Below are positions 13,451-28,300 of a stretch of DNA of 64,000 nucleotides, piece after piece. Each line of letters opens with the position of its first letter. The stretch's first letter is position 1. The notes under the pieces are model-generated. The model saw nothing but the letters and a program-made list of their open reading frames with translations, ran no database searches and was not told the origin of the DNA. Both the position numbers and the translations under genes were made by a program. This stretch comes from Eopsaltria australis (lineage: Eukaryota > Chordata > Aves > Passeriformes > Petroicidae): positions 2,728,001 to 2,792,000 of the forward strand of contig JAVTVJ010000072.1 of NCBI GenBank assembly GCA_034509425.1. The letters run 5' to 3'.

Positions 13451-14649
13451 TGGTTTATTCAAAAGCAGGGATGCTGCCAAAAATGATCTAATTGGTTAAA
13501 TAAATAACCCTAAGCTTTTATTACTCAATGTGTTTTTTATTGAATTATTAATGCTATATCACCCTCCAAATCAGTAAGAGTTAATGACTTATTTGCCTGA
13601 AGCTATTACTATTTTTCCAATCAGTGGTAAATTGCTATGATGACTTTTTTTGCTGACTTGTATCTCCCTGTATTTGTTCACTTTGTAAAGTGATATTGAT
13701 GGTAAGAAAAGACTAAAAAACAGCATCCAAATTTCAGCTTGTTTTAGTTGTTTTTTTTTGTGCCTGATGAAATATGTGATTCTGTTCATAAAATCGATTA
13801 TGAAGTATATTTTGGGATAGGGGAAGCAAAAAAGGTAATACTTTTTGAGAACCAGTTGTTGTAAGTGGGATTCAAAGAAAGAGAAGCATAATGCATTTAT
13901 TTAGCTAGCACCTTTGCTGTGAAAAAGGAGGAGGGAGGAATTTGAGCATTATATGATTTTGTAGTGGTAAGTGACATTCCCATATATGAACAGAGTGTGC
14001 ACAAAGAAGCGCTGCAATGTAGTATGGGCTGGTTCTAAGCAAGTGCCCAGAAAAAAAGGATGAAATAGGCTCTGATCTATGCAAGGCACTACAGGTCTTG
14101 AAAATTAAGTGTTAATCCTGTTTCTTTGTATCTGTCTAATTCTGGGACAGAAAACCAACACTAAGTGGTTGTAAGTACAGGAATAAGATAGGTAATCATC
14201 TAGTTAACTGTATCAGATGACCATTATGAATGTATATGTAAACATGGGTGTATTTCTGAAAATTAATCCAATAAAAATTCTTTTAAAACCAGACAAACAT
14301 GTTATTCAATATTAGTGGATGATATTACCGTGTCTGTGTCCAAGCTAGTGTTGCTTAGACCTTTTTCTTTCAAATGTTAGCTTTTTTCCAGCACATCAGG
14401 TGTGAGGTGGCTGAGAGATGCACTTTTTTTCTTGTCAGATATTCAGATTTTTTTCCTTTTCCAAATTAGCTACATTGCAGCAAATAACAGAGCCTTTTCC
14501 CTTTTCTCAAACCTTTATTTGAGAGTAGAAGTAGATGAGTAGTCACTAGGAGATGGATAAATAGAGTAAGAGGAAGGAATAAGGCCAGGCACTCTTCATG
14601 ATGGAGAGGAACAGACTGTGTGTAGGGAAGACAGCTGAGTTTTAGGAAA

Positions 14650-14995
14650 TCACAATATGGAATTCAGGGAACTGTCATTTGTTAATTCCTGCAATACAAG
14701 AACAGAGAGAAACTTGAAACTCAATGATATCCAAACAGCAGTGAACTCCTGGCACTTGCTGCTGGATGAGGTAGTGGAGGCTAATGGTGACAGATGAGAC
14801 CAGAAAGGGAGTCTGGCTAATTCACAGACTACAGCTCTGTAAGGAGGTATTGGAAATACTGCCTTCCAGCATCTCTGGTTCAAGAGCTACAGAAACTGGC
14901 AAACCTTTGGTATTCCTGAGACTCATCTCTAACTACTCTTGGAGATGCAGCACTGGACTAGACACACCTTTGGCCTGACCCTGTGGGGCATTTGC
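14650..14995 (+). mobile_element. Ancient CR1 LINE, 3' end, plus strand
   Basis: The segment follows the 3' end of the old amniote CR1 type. It has a CAATACAAGAACAGAGAGAA-like stretch (about 14692-14710), then a TGGCACTTGCTGCTGGATGA segment (about 14750-14769) corresponding to the line about missing residues at the ORF2 end. A GTAGTGGAGGCTAATGG stretch follows (about 14771-14787). The tail at about 14939-14985 (GGAGATGCAGCACTGGACTA, then TTTGGCCTGACCCTG) matches the characteristic end where CR1 reads as an 'active, actively claimed' GGACTAGATGG...TCTGACCCAG. Divergence is high, which indicates an old insertion. Frames are broken. Confidence 0.75.
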
Positions 14996-17900
14996 CAGCT
15001 ACTTAGGGACAGTAGTATTGGTGCATGGAACACATTTGTGCAAAGAGAATTTGGAATTGCCTCAGCTGCTGGCCATTGAGGTTTTGTATGGCACTGCAGC
15101 TTCTAACCAGAATTTGGGATTATCTTTGAGAGGAATGGATGTAACAGTGCTTCAGCATTCTGGTAGTCTGTTAGCTTCCAATGCAGCTTCTTGGAGTCGT
15201 TGAAAAAGTGGATATACCATAGAGCAGCTTTGAGGATGTGGAGTCAGAAAATACCCAAAGGTTGGGAGAGGGAAAGTCACTTTGTCACCTTTGTCCTCTT
15301 CCACTCTTGTCTTTTATATGTGTATGTGATAACACTGTTGCCATGAAGAGGGTATTGGAGTCTGAATAAATACTTCGAGATTCAAGTAGGAGCAGTGAAT
15401 TAAATTAGAATTCCTATGGCAGTTTCTGTGCATTTGCATTTTTCATGCAGTCGCTATAAACTATTACCTTTTTTTTTCTATTTCTTGTTGCTAGGTGAAA
15501 GACCCAGGGAAACCAAAAGTGATGGTGCCTGCCCTCCCCTTTTATTATACCTGAGAAACAGTTGTTTGGTTTGTGGAGTGAAAACTGGGACTGCTCTCTG
15601 ATACTTTTTTTTTTTACCAATGGCATAAGTTTATTTATAATAATAACAACTAAGTGGTATTTTTAGAAATAAATACTTTAAATTACTTAAAATTTTAAAC
15701 TCTGTTTCAGTAATAAGCTGGTATTAGAAGTCTGTTGTTTACATTAAGATTCAAGTCTGGTATTGTCACAGCGATCTGGTCAGGTTATAAAATAAACAAT
15801 ATTTTATTCAGTGCAACGAAGGGAGGTGTTTTCTTGGCTTTTATGAGGATAGTTACCTTTTGCACAGACTTTTATGAAGTTGGCATGCATAAGCCAATCT
15901 AATCAGAAATGTTCCACATTAGAAAAATATTGCAGTGGCTCTCAGAGAATCAGAGGTGAGGTTAGATGACTTGATATGTCTTTTGCATTTTCAGTTTAAT
16001 GTTTGTGGTCTTGCGATGTAGTTTTGTCACTGGAAGAAAATGAAAAGTGTGTGTATAGAGAAAGAAACAAAGGGAGAACATGCTGTATTTTTTTTTAATA
16101 CTAGTAGTTCTTTGCTAAATATGTTCATTTGGTTTCTACCTGGCTTTTGGTTATTTTTTTCTGAGGGTGCAAAAGTATTGTGTTTTTTGCATATTGAGTT
16201 TCTTGTATTATGGGGTCTTAAAGCCTCTTAAAAAGAAGCTTAGTGAATGAAACTAATGTTTCTTTAAAACAGAGGGGCTGGATTTTGAGTCAGAAGACCA
16301 CTCTTGTCATAGCAGTTGATTTGCTGGGTGGTCTGCCTCTGGCTTTGGAATGGAACCTCTTAGGATGCTGCATTCTACAAGCGTTTTAAACTCTTGCAAT
16401 GGGTATTATTGCAATGGTATTAATTTTAAGATTTTGGCTATTACAAGATTACATCTATCTGCAAATGTAATTTCTAGGTCCTGTAATCAGGAATTTGAGT
16501 TTTCCACAGTTCTGCTCAAAGATGTTCTCATCCTGACATTAAAGGTAGGAAGAAATCTTCAAACTGAAATGTAGTGATATGGTCATGTCTGTGAACTTGT
16601 TGTTTGAAGCCACATCCTAGTGATCCATTTGTGGACATTCTTCTGAACCCTCCACAGAACAGACTTTATCTTCATGAGGAGTTGGATTGTAGATCAAGCC
16701 TGTAGAGAGAGGACTGTGTACCAATATTTACATTGCTGTGCTTTTACATCAAGGTTATTTTTGAAAGGACATACCTCTCCTGAGGAGCAACAAAATATTC
16801 AGCATATGTGCTAAGTTCTGGCCAGCTGGCAACTAGAATAGGAAAAAAAAACCAACCAATAAAGCAACAACAACAAAAAAACCCCAAACTTTGTTGCAAC
16901 TTGCTTCTTTTAAAGAGGATAGTGGGAACTTTGTTGAAACAAATAACAAGAATGAACTAATTGACATGATAGATTAGTCATAGCAGCAATACCACTGAGA
17001 CTTATGAATCCTACAGCCTTCAATTCAAACAATGGAAAATGGCATTCTGCCTGTCTGTATTTGCCCTGTAAACATCATGGCTCTGCAACTGATAAGGATT
17101 TAAATCTCCATTTGTCTACTGTTTGGCCTTGCATTTTGGGGAATAATCTTACTAAACTTATTTATTATCAGACAAACATTTGGCTATGTATTCTATTAGA
17201 TTATTAATATTTTCACTTCATGGTGTTTATCTGCCCACCATTAAACACATAACGTATTTTTTTTTTCCCCATGTAATAATACATCCAGAAGGTTCTAATA
17301 TTATTTGTGGCATGTTTGTGCAGGAAGACAAGGTTGATAAAGCCAATAAGTTATTTTGCACTGAATTTTGTTCAGTACTTTAAAATGAGTTTTTTATAAC
17401 TATATCAAAATTCTAGTAGTAGCTGGTCTGGTCACTTCACCTATTTCTGTGTAACCTTCTGACAAGCCAGAGTCAGAACTGAAAGTCAGGATTTCCTTTC
17501 TGTGTCCAGTGACTTGCCACAGAACCACTGGGTCCATCACACAGTTGATTTTTCAACTGTTTTTGATCATCTGACACCTGGCTATGCCTTCCTAGCTGCT
17601 ACTGCTACTGACCTTTGTATATGCTTTTTTATGAGATTTTTTTTTTTGGGCAGAATGGGAACAAGGCTTTTCTATCCCTTGCTCACCTCCCTCCTCTCAA
17701 TATCTGACAAATCGCATTTATGCTATTGACCTACACTTAAAAGAGCAATTTTTCAGTGCTTCGAAGCTGATTGTTTTCATGCAGATGAAACGGAAATAAT
17801 GCAAAAATCTGCCTCATGGGCCTCATTTGAATGAGTTTATGTGAGGGTAGGCACTTTTCCACTCTCTGTCTTACTGAGTATATCAAAGGATATGCCACAT

Positions 17901-20900
17901 AAAGCTTTTAATATTTCATTCTCAGTTAGTAGGAAATAATGAAGGAAATTTTTGCCAGGCTGTAGTTGCTGTTTAAGTTAAAAGCCTCTCTGCTTACTTG
18001 GAAAATTTGCTTTTCATCCTTTTCTCCTCAGGTGTCCTTACAGCTTGTACTGCTGAGGATCCCAACAAGTGACCATATCTGGTATTTACAGACATGACAG
18101 TGTCAGCTAAATGGACTTGTGTTTTTCTCTTGCATTTTAACAAAAGCAAGCCATATCTCACTTTTAATCTTTCCCTCTGATTTCTTCTTGTTAGTTTTGG
18201 ACTTCTTTGTTTTTTTTCTGTGCATGCATGTGCCCCCTTCTGATTATGGAGTACTGCTGACTAGCAAAGTTGCAAGCTGGGTGTACTGAATGCAAAACAA
18301 ATCTATTAACTTAGTTCAGTGATGTGCAAATGCTTTTGCTGTTATTCTGCTGGACACAAGCTATCTGTAAGTAAAACCATTTGGAGTGTATTTTCTAGTG
18401 CTCTGGACTTTAAGAGAAATTGATTGGATCGGCTCCGATGCCAAGCCAGCATAGGTTTTTTATTTTTGAAAATATTTGGATTTTTGCTGGAACTATTAAC
18501 ACCTCTAAAAACTTTTGTGTTTCAGAATACTGGGAAATGTGAAAAGAGGAACTAGGACATTAGAGATACCTGCCAATTAAGAGCTAAAATCTGATTTGAA
18601 ACTTCAAATACTAACTTGGATTAAGTGGTTTTAAAATGCTACTTTTTTTTTTTTTTTAATAAGTGATGATATTTCCTTAGACTTCCAAAACTAGGGTGAT
18701 TGCTAAGTTCTACTCTGGTCAAAACTGGATGAGGTATTTAGTCAGAACTGCTATTTCAGTATACTGGCAATAGTTCAGGTGTTGGCATGTGCTCTACTGT
18801 CCCTGCTTGAACTGTGACCCTACCAGGAATTGCATCTCAGCATGGGCTGCGTCAAACTTTGTGCCTTCCTGTGAGTTGCTGGTCTGGCTATTCTAAATAT
18901 AAAAGTGAAATATATATTTGTAACTTCCCTAATTCATTTTTGGTAGGTAAAAGCTGTTTTGAGTAACAGTGGTATTTTTTAATATTTTTTTTTAGTTTTT
19001 TCCCCCTGTGATGATATATTTTTATACTTTTTGGGTGAGTAACTGCTTCCTAAATGCAAAAAGTGAAAAGATGAATATCTGTATTTAATAATTGGCTGTT
19101 TAACTTATTTTTTTTAATTCTCATCATGGTTTTAAGTATTGACGCATAGTGACTATTACATATTTTTTTTAAAGTACAAAAAAGAGTTTGGAAATGGTGA
19201 TTTTTAACCTTTTTATTTTACAAACAAGCAAACCATTCCATTGTTAGAGATATATTTTGGATACTCAGACACCAGCTTCAGTCAGGACCAAATATGCAGC
19301 TGAATGTGTTTAGGCCTAATACAGGGTGTTGTTAGTACATCCTGATGCTTTGGCACTTTCCCAAATTTATCAGCTGGAAATCATGAGACAAATGAAAATG
19401 GTTTATTACTACTCTGTGGTAATTACTTCTTCCATCCCTCCTTCTTGATTCCCAGCTTCTAAAGAATGTGGTTGATGGTCTGTACATGTACTTGCTTCTT
19501 CCTCAGTCACATGCGTTGGGTATACTACTTACATCTATATTTTACTGAAATGTCTGCTTGAAAGAGAGATGTTTGATATAGAGGAGATAAGACGGTAGAG
19601 TCCAATTACAGGGACTTGTGGCTTGTATGTTTTAGGCTAATTATGCAGTGGTTTCATGGCAGTAAACCAGTTGACTCAAGAGGAATAATGCTGTAAAGCT
19701 GATTATCATAAAAACATGGAGTTTAATGAAGAATTTTGGAAGATAAGAAACAGTGGAACCAGTGTAATCTCTTGTCCTTTGATTTTTATCCTTGCTTTTC
19801 AATGCAAAGTCAGAAGTGGTAAATGGGATGTTTGAACAGCTTGAACTGACTGGATTTTATATCTCCATATATAAGAGCTTGCTCCCTTCTAGACTAAAAG
19901 GAGGCAGAAAGCATGGTATGTGTGCTCCGAAGGGTATCAACCTGTCCATTGTGTGCACTGTGTGTGTAGGTCTGGTGTGTACAATGGTTGCACTGCAGTG
20001 ATGTCAGGAGATGTGAACACAAGGTGAGCCACCTTTGTCTAGAGTCTGCTGTGATGTTTTAGAAGTTCAACATGTTGGAGGAGCAGGGGATGCAAGATGA
20101 CAGAAATCTTATGACTGAGGAATTAGAATTTATGCAAAAAAATGAAGCCTTTTAGATTCCTAAAGCATCTGTGATCTGTTCAGTATATGAAGCTGGGGAA
20201 AAATTAAGCAAGGAATGGTTTTATGAGCTTTAGTCTCAATAAAAATGACTTAAAAAAATTAAAAAAAGGGAAACAGGATGCTGGTAAAAAGTTATGAAGC
20301 AATCAAGATAATCAGGTTGGAATAATTTGTGTGCGAGTCTAGAATAAGTCTAGATAATCCTGATGCAAAACCCAGTAAGGTCATTGCATATCCATCACAG
20401 ATCAATGTCAATTGTAAATAAGTGTTAGTTCTCAAGGCACTCTTGAGAAGATTGAGTCTGAAGGTAAATTTTTATTGTCTGAGATGAAATTTCTGTGGTC
20501 ACAATAGATGCCAAATCCTTCTTGTTTTGTAATGTACACAATCAGACCCTCCCCCCACTGCCCCCCCCATTACCCCCTAAAAAAGAAAATATACTTTGGT
20601 TGTTATTATTAGGGAAGTCAAGATATAAATGTCAGTGAGCTGCTGTATCCATATTGCTGGAGATGGAAATGATAGGGTGTGATTTGCTATATTAGAAATA
20701 ACTGATCTTGTCTTTCCCACAAACTGTATGTGGGCTTTGGAAGTTGACTTTTTTGCAGGGCTAATACTTTGCCTGGTGTTACTCACACCACAGGGGCACA
20801 GGTTTCTAGAAATTGGTATTGGTTCATATGGTGTGGTATTGCAGACTTAAATGTATGTTCTGAAGATGCTTGTGTTATTTCACAGCTCTTTGCATTTCTC

Positions 20901-22315
20901 AAGTCTCCTATTACTGTTAGAAGAATTGGAATTGCTGTTTGTTTTGACTGGAAGGTAGTTGTATTAACAGGCTGATCCTGTTATGGATATTTAATGAGGA
21001 ATATATCAATGGTAGATAACGTGGCAGGTAATGCTTTGCATGTTATAAGCATTAAGTAAATATTCAGTGTTTAGTGCTAAATGTTAAGGGAAAAAAGTGA
21101 AGCCAGGTGTTTTAAAAGAATTTCTCAATGGGGAGAAAGCTTCTGTGGGTACTCTTTTGATTGCATGGTGATAATAAATGTTAAACAACATTTACTTCTT
21201 TTTATCCCCAGTATAATTTTCTTTGTGAATAATTTTTTTAAATGTAGGTAATTAAGAGTACATTGTACTTGCCCTGAGTTAGCTATGGAATGTTCTTTGT
21301 ATTAGAAATTATTAGATGCTGATCTGGTTTCCTGAAGTCAAATACTGTAGGTATGTAGTTACTTCCAGTGGGACAGATTTCTAAAAATGGAAATAGAAAT
21401 AAGTTTAGTTTTCATTTTATATGCATCTCAGCAAATTTGTGTGTTCTGTAATTATATAAATTGTAAGGTATTACTCATTTTTGGCTGTGTGCCTCATAAA
21501 AGCGTGCTTGTTCCTGTTTTTCATAATGCAAGCCAAGATGGGCAGTTTAGCAGGCAATCTCAAAGCTGACAGAGTGCCAGCTTTATAGAGAAAAACACTT
21601 CAGATGCATAAGTGATGAGCAGAACACTCTTTTATTGAAGCTGGGTAAGTTCAATGCATAGAAAATGCAAGTTAGAGATAACTGAGCAATACCTTCCTTG
21701 TAACCTTTAAAGCAGCCGTCACACTGAAAGCTGTTACTGCACAGAGAAACAGCCCTGATGTGGCATTTGTTTTCACCTGCTGTACACTTAAAGTAGCAAG
21801 CCATCTGTGACTTCTCATGGTAGATGTTACACTGTCTTAGAAGATACTGAGGGAATTCATACAGCTCTATCCTAGCTTAAAAGCATAAACATGGTAAGTC
21901 ATGAAGTTGCTGTCTTTTTAAAAGGAAAATTACATTGAAACTGGAAACGTAAGCTGCATTCTCCTACATGCTCTTCTAATAAATACATAACATTTATGTT
22001 TTTTGAATTGCTTAATGGCAGAGAAGAACATCTATTTTAATAAGTTAATATAATTTATTTTATTTTAATGATTTTTTGGTTGGGTTTTTCTTTGTGTGGC
22101 TGTAGGTTTTGTATATACATGTTTTTAATAAGTAATGCATATACAGCCAGTGAGGAGACACTCTTTTATGTAGGAAAAAAGCACTATAGAAACAGAGGTA
22201 TAAGAGAAATCCAGTGAAGATAAGTAGTGAGCTGGATAGACTTTTACATTGCTAACTTGGTTCTTGAGAAGAAAGATAAAGAAGGAAATATGGAAATTCT
22301 TTGTTTCTGCTTTAG
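14996..22315. other. Noncoding DNA, no gene seen
   Basis: Only short open frames (at most about 75 codons) without coding character are present. A T15 run lies at 18643-18657, and the region 18900-19230 is T-rich. The C-rich tract at 20547-20577 is listed separately. No transposable element was recognised, although very old fragments could have been missed. Confidence 0.5.
20547..20577 (-). other. C-rich tract with G-quadruplex potential on the minus strand
   Basis: Four C tracts of 3, 6, 8 and 5 bases (20547-20549, 20551-20556, 20561-20568, 20573-20577) are separated by loops of 1, 4 and 4 bases. On the minus strand this satisfies the usual four-run G-quadruplex pattern; on the plus strand it could form an i-motif. 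It stands out in an otherwise AT-rich area. Confidence 0.6.
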
Positions 22316-22334
22316 AAAAAAAAAAAAAAAAAAA
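22316..22334 (+). repeat. A19 homopolymer
   Basis: Nineteen consecutive adenines follow TTTAG. The sequence just upstream does not look like a processed gene copy or a recognised SINE or LINE, so I call it only a homopolymer. Confidence 0.85.
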
Positions 22335-25300
22335 GGTAGTATTGTACAGAGATATCAGATCATATTTTTATGTAAAAAATTATTTCCTGGAGAGAGTCTT
22401 ATAAATCCAAAAGCCTTATAGTATTGTTTTGTTTCTTTGCTGTAAGGTACTCAGAGATGTTGTGTTGTTGGCTTTCCTGACATATCCTTTTGGATGTTGC
22501 CTGGCCTTGCTCCATTCTTAAAACTGGGGACCTGAGTGTCCAGAGCAGCTGCCATCTCTCCATTCTCACTTGGTGCCATTCCTCCCACAGCAGTCAGGTC
22601 TCAGCCTCTCTGTCCTCCTCTTTTTAACTTCTCTTAAGGGTGATCCTCTGTGGCCCACCCTGACACAATTTATTAGTTTATGAAATGTAAAAGTTAAGTA
22701 TCTGTGGTTTATGGGAGGTCATCCTCTCTGAAGTATTGCTTATTTCTGAATTACAACTGGTCATTTCTAAGTGCACAGACCTATTGTACTGATCACTGCG
22801 ACTCCAGTTACACAGGATGACCAGCGTTTTTCCTAATGTAAATCAGGTACATTGAATAGAATATTTTACTGAGCTTCTTGAAATCTGTAAGTGATTGAAA
22901 TGCTTAGCTCTGAATGCAGAGTTGCTTTTCTTTCTGATGTTCTTGTGATGTTTTAGAATGCTCTTTGTTGAGATAGGGGTGAAGTTGTCTCTCTCTAATG
23001 AGTATTTAATTTATATGAAACTACTTAATCTTCATTGTTGTTGAGACTTTCTTTAATCGCTTTGGTGTAACAGTAGCATAAATAGGAATTAATAAGTCTA
23101 ATTTCTTGCTTAAAGGGATTTTGGACCTAAATTGAAAAAAATAATTATATTCTTTATATGAAGAACCTATGGCTTGTTGTTGTTTTAAGGATTTGGAGTA
23201 ATTTACTAGGAATTCTAATGTAGGGAAGGTAGGCTCTGGCAAGCGTGTAAAGCCATGATACTTCTTTTTATTCTGATAATTTTATTGTTGTGTTTTCTTG
23301 CCATGTGCAAGTTAAGTTTTATTTAGATGATATCGCTTTTCATCCATGATCCAACAATGTATTTATGGTGTTCTGTTTTTATGAAAAGTGAACCTTTTCA
23401 TCTTACACAACTGTATCTCTTTAAAGATCGTATCTTTTAACACAAATCAAACAGATTACCAGTATTTTCTGGGCTTCACACTTACGATGATAACTGAAGT
23501 CAGTTTGCTATTTTCCTGTGATTTCCCTTCTGACATATATTACTTACGTTGGGTCACTTACACTTACTGGATTTCTTACCTTGCACTCAATTGTGTTGAA
23601 AAATAGCCATTGAAACTATTTATTTTCTGCAAGGGCATGCTCACTATAAATATTGTATGCAGATTTTTATGAAGGATATTTTATTATTTAGTATTTTATT
23701 TTGAAAAGGTTATTATCATAAGAATTGATCTCTGACTGTCATGTTTGTGCCCTCAAGCAGAGGAAAAAAGGGAGATGTTTAATAATGAAGAGCTGTAATG
23801 AGAACTGCTCTGTTAACTATAGAAGAGACCTGGAACAAGGCAAAATGTTTCCACCTTAAAACAAAACAACGGATGATGAATTGAAGGGAGTACCCAGGAA
23901 CAGTGAAACAAGTCTGTTTTGTGTTGTAAACAACTGTGCTCTTGGAAGTTTGTTTTAAGGCATCAGCAAATTAGAGTAGGGAGGGACAGGAGAACAGGGA
24001 AGGGATTTGCAGATGCTGATGTGCAGCTTCTCTGAAGAGAGATGGGGTGGGAGGAAGGCCTGGTGATAAATTAGCAGCAGTGGCTGGTTGAAAAGGCAGG
24101 TTGGAGGTAAAACTGGCAGTAGGTTTGGGAAAAATACGTGCTAGGAAAATGCTTGTTTACAGTCATGTACCTGAATGTGTAAGAACAGGCCACAACTGCA
24201 TTTCCCAGTTAGTGAAAGATGTTGCAATAATTTCACTTTGCATTTCACCTCTCAAGCATATTTGGCATGGATATCAAGGACCAGGCTTTAGAAATTGTGT
24301 GTTCATTATATAAAAGGGCTTCAGCTGCTTTGACTTTTTCAGCATGAGAGAATTGCCTGCATGAAATGTTGCTGACCCTGATATCTGTCATGACTGTAAT
24401 CTGCAAAAGCCTCCAGCACATCAGAATATCAAGTGACTTTGGCAGCTGCCCTATTTGGGAAAAGCACATGTTGCGCTTTTTTCTCACCTGCTGTGTAAAG
24501 GTAGTGGAGATGACAAGGTGCTTTAGAAAAGTGGCTGGTGAGGTAAGGAGTTACTCACAACTGCATTCTGAAAGAAGAACATCCTTACCCCTTGAAAAAC
24601 CCCCAAAATTTGCAAAGTATTTTAAAAGTTTAAAGAATTCTAATGTGTTTAGACAATTATGCCTTCAGCAATTATAGCCCTATGGGAAATAGTTTTATTT
24701 CTTAGGGAATTTTCCCATGAGGTACTATGGTAACTTTTTCACATTTAGGTAAACTTACAATGTTTTCAATGGATTCAGCTATAGGCTTTTGTGATCTAGG
24801 AGTATACACATTTAGGCACCTTATTCACTTTGCTTTTGAAAACCTTTTCTACTGTTGCATGCAAGAAACAAACAAACAAAAAAATTGTGCAAGCAAGAAA
24901 TTCTGTTTATATAATCTTCATGAAGAAAATGATAAAGCTTTTTAAACTGGTGAGTTTTTTTTACTAAAAAATTATTGAGTTATAAGCCTGTGTGCTTTTG
25001 TTATTACAGCTGGGTTAGTTTAAGCTTGTTTCTGACCTTAGGTTCCTTTCTTCCCTCTAACCTTTTTGTGCCTCAGAGCTCACTCAGTTCATGGGAAGTC
25101 TGACAGAGAGGACGAGGATACTGGCAGTGTTTGGACAAGCACTCTGAGTATTTCTAGATACCCAAATGTCATAATTTGTTCTTCATATACTTAGGAGGAG
25201 ACAAACTCCAGTAATTTTTGCTAAATGTTTTTCTTTCCCCCTGCCCTTTTTATTCATTTTTACTTTTTAAGACGAAGAAAATTGTGAAGTTGTTTTGCTT

Positions 25301-28300
25301 CAAGTACCATTCTGCTGGTCCTCCTTCATCTGGTGAAGTGCTGGACTGTTGATGACTTTGGCCAATGTTTAGAAAAAGTTTTAAACCATCAAGCAGTTGC
25401 TACTTCCAGGAGAGTTTAACTTTTTCAAAATCCACATTGAAAAGCTTGTGTTCATGTCAGGAAAAGAGCAGCTTCTGTATAAGATGCCAAGAGCTGCAGT
25501 TGATTTAAAACAAACGTTCCTAAAGTCCAACAAGGTCTATTCTAAACAGGCTCTGAGTGTAAGTAAAGCATTTAAGGCACATCAGAGGGAAGATTCTGTC
25601 CCATCATCATGTATTTAGAAGTTGAGGAAGTTGCAGCTAGTGATCAGGCCTTCTGTAAAACAGAGTGCAAAGGAGTCATTGCTGGTGTTTTTCCTTGTGT
25701 TCAGGATGGCAGTTTTGCGTTGCATTTACAGTCTGGGGACTACTAGCTGGGGAAATAACATAGATCAAACACAGAGCACACAGTGGTCTTTGTCATTAGG
25801 CCATTGTTTTTTCATGGATTTGGTGGCACCAGTGTTTCTGTAATCAGATCTCAGTGAATTGTTATTTGTGACTGCTACTTTCCAAGTGAAGTACTTTAAA
25901 CATCTTGATGGTGATGTGATTAATGCCATGAGTTGATTACTATTACTTTTATCATTCTTACAGGCTTAATTTTGAGGTATTTTTTGGAGGAGGTTTCTTT
26001 TTTGTTGGTTTTTTTTTTTTTTTTTTAGTGTTTGACACAGAGATTGTGGCCCTTTCTGTGCCTCTTTTTGCAGTATTTGCTTTTTGCAATGTTCTGGTTA
26101 ACACCTTGAACATTGTCCCATTTTGTTGGTTATTGTTGTTTCTGTTGTCCCTCCATTCTTATCTTCAATTTCCAGATTGTTCTGAATCATGGCCGTGACT
26201 TTCATATTTTTCCACTTTTCCCTGAAGATGTGCTGTTTATTGATGGCAATGTTAATTGTAGGGTTCATAGTGTTCAGCTCTTCACAAGAAAGGGACTTAA
26301 ATTTGTCCAGTACAGGAACAGTAGGTAATTGTCCTGTAGGGTAACTTTGTTCCTTGAGTGTAAATGCATCTCAGATTCTGAACTTCAGTATCCTGGTAGC
26401 AAAGATGAAGTAGTGTCTCTGGAGATACCTTCTACGTTAGAAGGCAAAAAGGCATTGCAGTATGTGCATGCCTGGATATCAGAAAACTGGAGTTCTCTAA
26501 AATACTGTCTTGGGAATTCTGCTGTTGCCTTTTTTTTTTTTTTATATGTATACTGCAACATTTTATTTTTCAATGAAAAACATTTCTTGGTGTGAGTTCT
26601 CAACTAAACTATATGTGGTGCTCATGATTAGGGATAAAGGAGTTAAGGCAATTTTCTAGGAGCTGATGTTTTCCCACTTTTTATGATAAAATATTTAAAG
26701 ATTTTTAATGGTTTGGATGACCATGATAAGTGATTCTATTATCGTTCTGTATTTCATATACATACATGTGTATATGTGTGTTAGAATACTTGAATTTTAA
26801 GGGTGGTGGGTGATGAAGTTGGAAATTATACCTACACATTTCTTTCTCTGTTTAAGTCCGAATTACCTATTCAAGCTCACACCATAAAGTACAATTAAAT
26901 GGCTGTCTCTTGTGTTTAGGACTGGTGGTGATGGTTTTACTTGTGCTTTCTTTTGCTTGCCTACTCCTTAGTATTAAAATTAATGTTCCAGGAAAGGGAA
27001 AAACAGGGCAACAGAAAGGGATGCTGGCGTCCATAGAAATAATTGTAAATTTTGTCTCCTTTGTAGCTGGAAGTGACCAGGTTTTCTTAGGATTTTAGTG
27101 ATAGTTTAGTAAAAATAAATGGTTTAGTTAAAATAAATGCTGGATGGGATTAAATGATGATTTTTATCAAATTTCAGATTCCTTTTGTATTTTAGACATA
27201 TTTCTCCCTTTGGTTCAGTTTAATAATCCGTGATGTAGAAGTGCTTAGAGCTGTTTTGCAGGACTTAGTGATGGGGTTTCTTCTAATGAAAAACCATGAG
27301 GGAACTCAAAGCTTGTCATCTGCAGGATGAGGTACTAGCATTTTAAATTAGGTTTTGATTTAAGTGTGTGCTGAAGGAAACTTTCAAAATACGGCAGATG
27401 ATGTACTTAAAAAGTTTCAGAAGAGTTGCCATGCTATTTGGAGTCCAACTGGACTAACCTTGCTCTTCAGAAAAGTGTCTGAGAACTCCATGAGACAACT
27501 TTGTGTTTGTTGCTCTTTGAAATGAGACTCTAACTGGATAATCCAAGATAAGTAATGAAGAATTACATTGTAAAATTAGATAATTAAAAGAGTGCAATAA
27601 AACTGAAAAACCTTGAAGTGTGGGCCATTTGCTACTTTTACCATAGATCTGACTTTCTAGTAGACCAATACCTACAGTTAATATCAAAACAGAATCACTG
27701 CTGCAGTGTGTCTTTGAGAAGAAGTATTAGTTTTCTCTGTGGAAGGGGAAGGACATCCACTATTCAGTAAATATAAAGAATTTTTGTGTCTTGGTCAGTT
27801 TTCTTGAGGATAAAGTATAACTATTGCCTTGCAAACAAGAGTTTACCCGTATCTTCATGTAAATTTGTCTTGTCTAAGTCTTGAACCCATTTTGAGGAGT
27901 AGAGAAACAATTGAGATGATGTAACTTGTCTGAACTGAGCAAGTTGTGAAATCCATCCTGAGGTGTTACGTGATAGTTCTCCCTTGTTCATGTCTCAAGT
28001 CTAACTTGTTTCACAGGACCTTATTGCATTTTGTAATATATAAATAGAACCATTTCATGATACAGTTGATTTAAAAATAGGACTGCCCATGAAGAAAGGC
28101 AGAGCAGATGAATGCTCTTCTGCTGTAGGATGAAATTATTGGAAATGTTGGATTCATTAAAAATTTAGTTCCCTCACTAGCTCTCCCAGTATTTTAAGGA
28201 TGAGCTTCATCCTGCACTGTCAGTATTTCTTATGAGATGGACTACTCCTCATTAGTCCTTTGGGAATATTTATAGATATTCAAAGGCTGAAATAAGAGTT

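Larger units (their letters stand above)
9976..14649. other. Noncoding DNA, no gene seen
   Basis: Apart from the microsatellite and the candidate conserved element listed separately, I see only AT-rich single-copy-looking sequence with short poly-T runs, for example near 10430. No exon with convincing splice sites was recognised. Confidence 0.5.

Noticed and set aside
22316..22334. A19 run as the tail of a retroposed gene copy or SINE
   Set aside because: The upstream 300 bases show no coding remnant, no tRNA-like promoter and no obvious target-site duplication.
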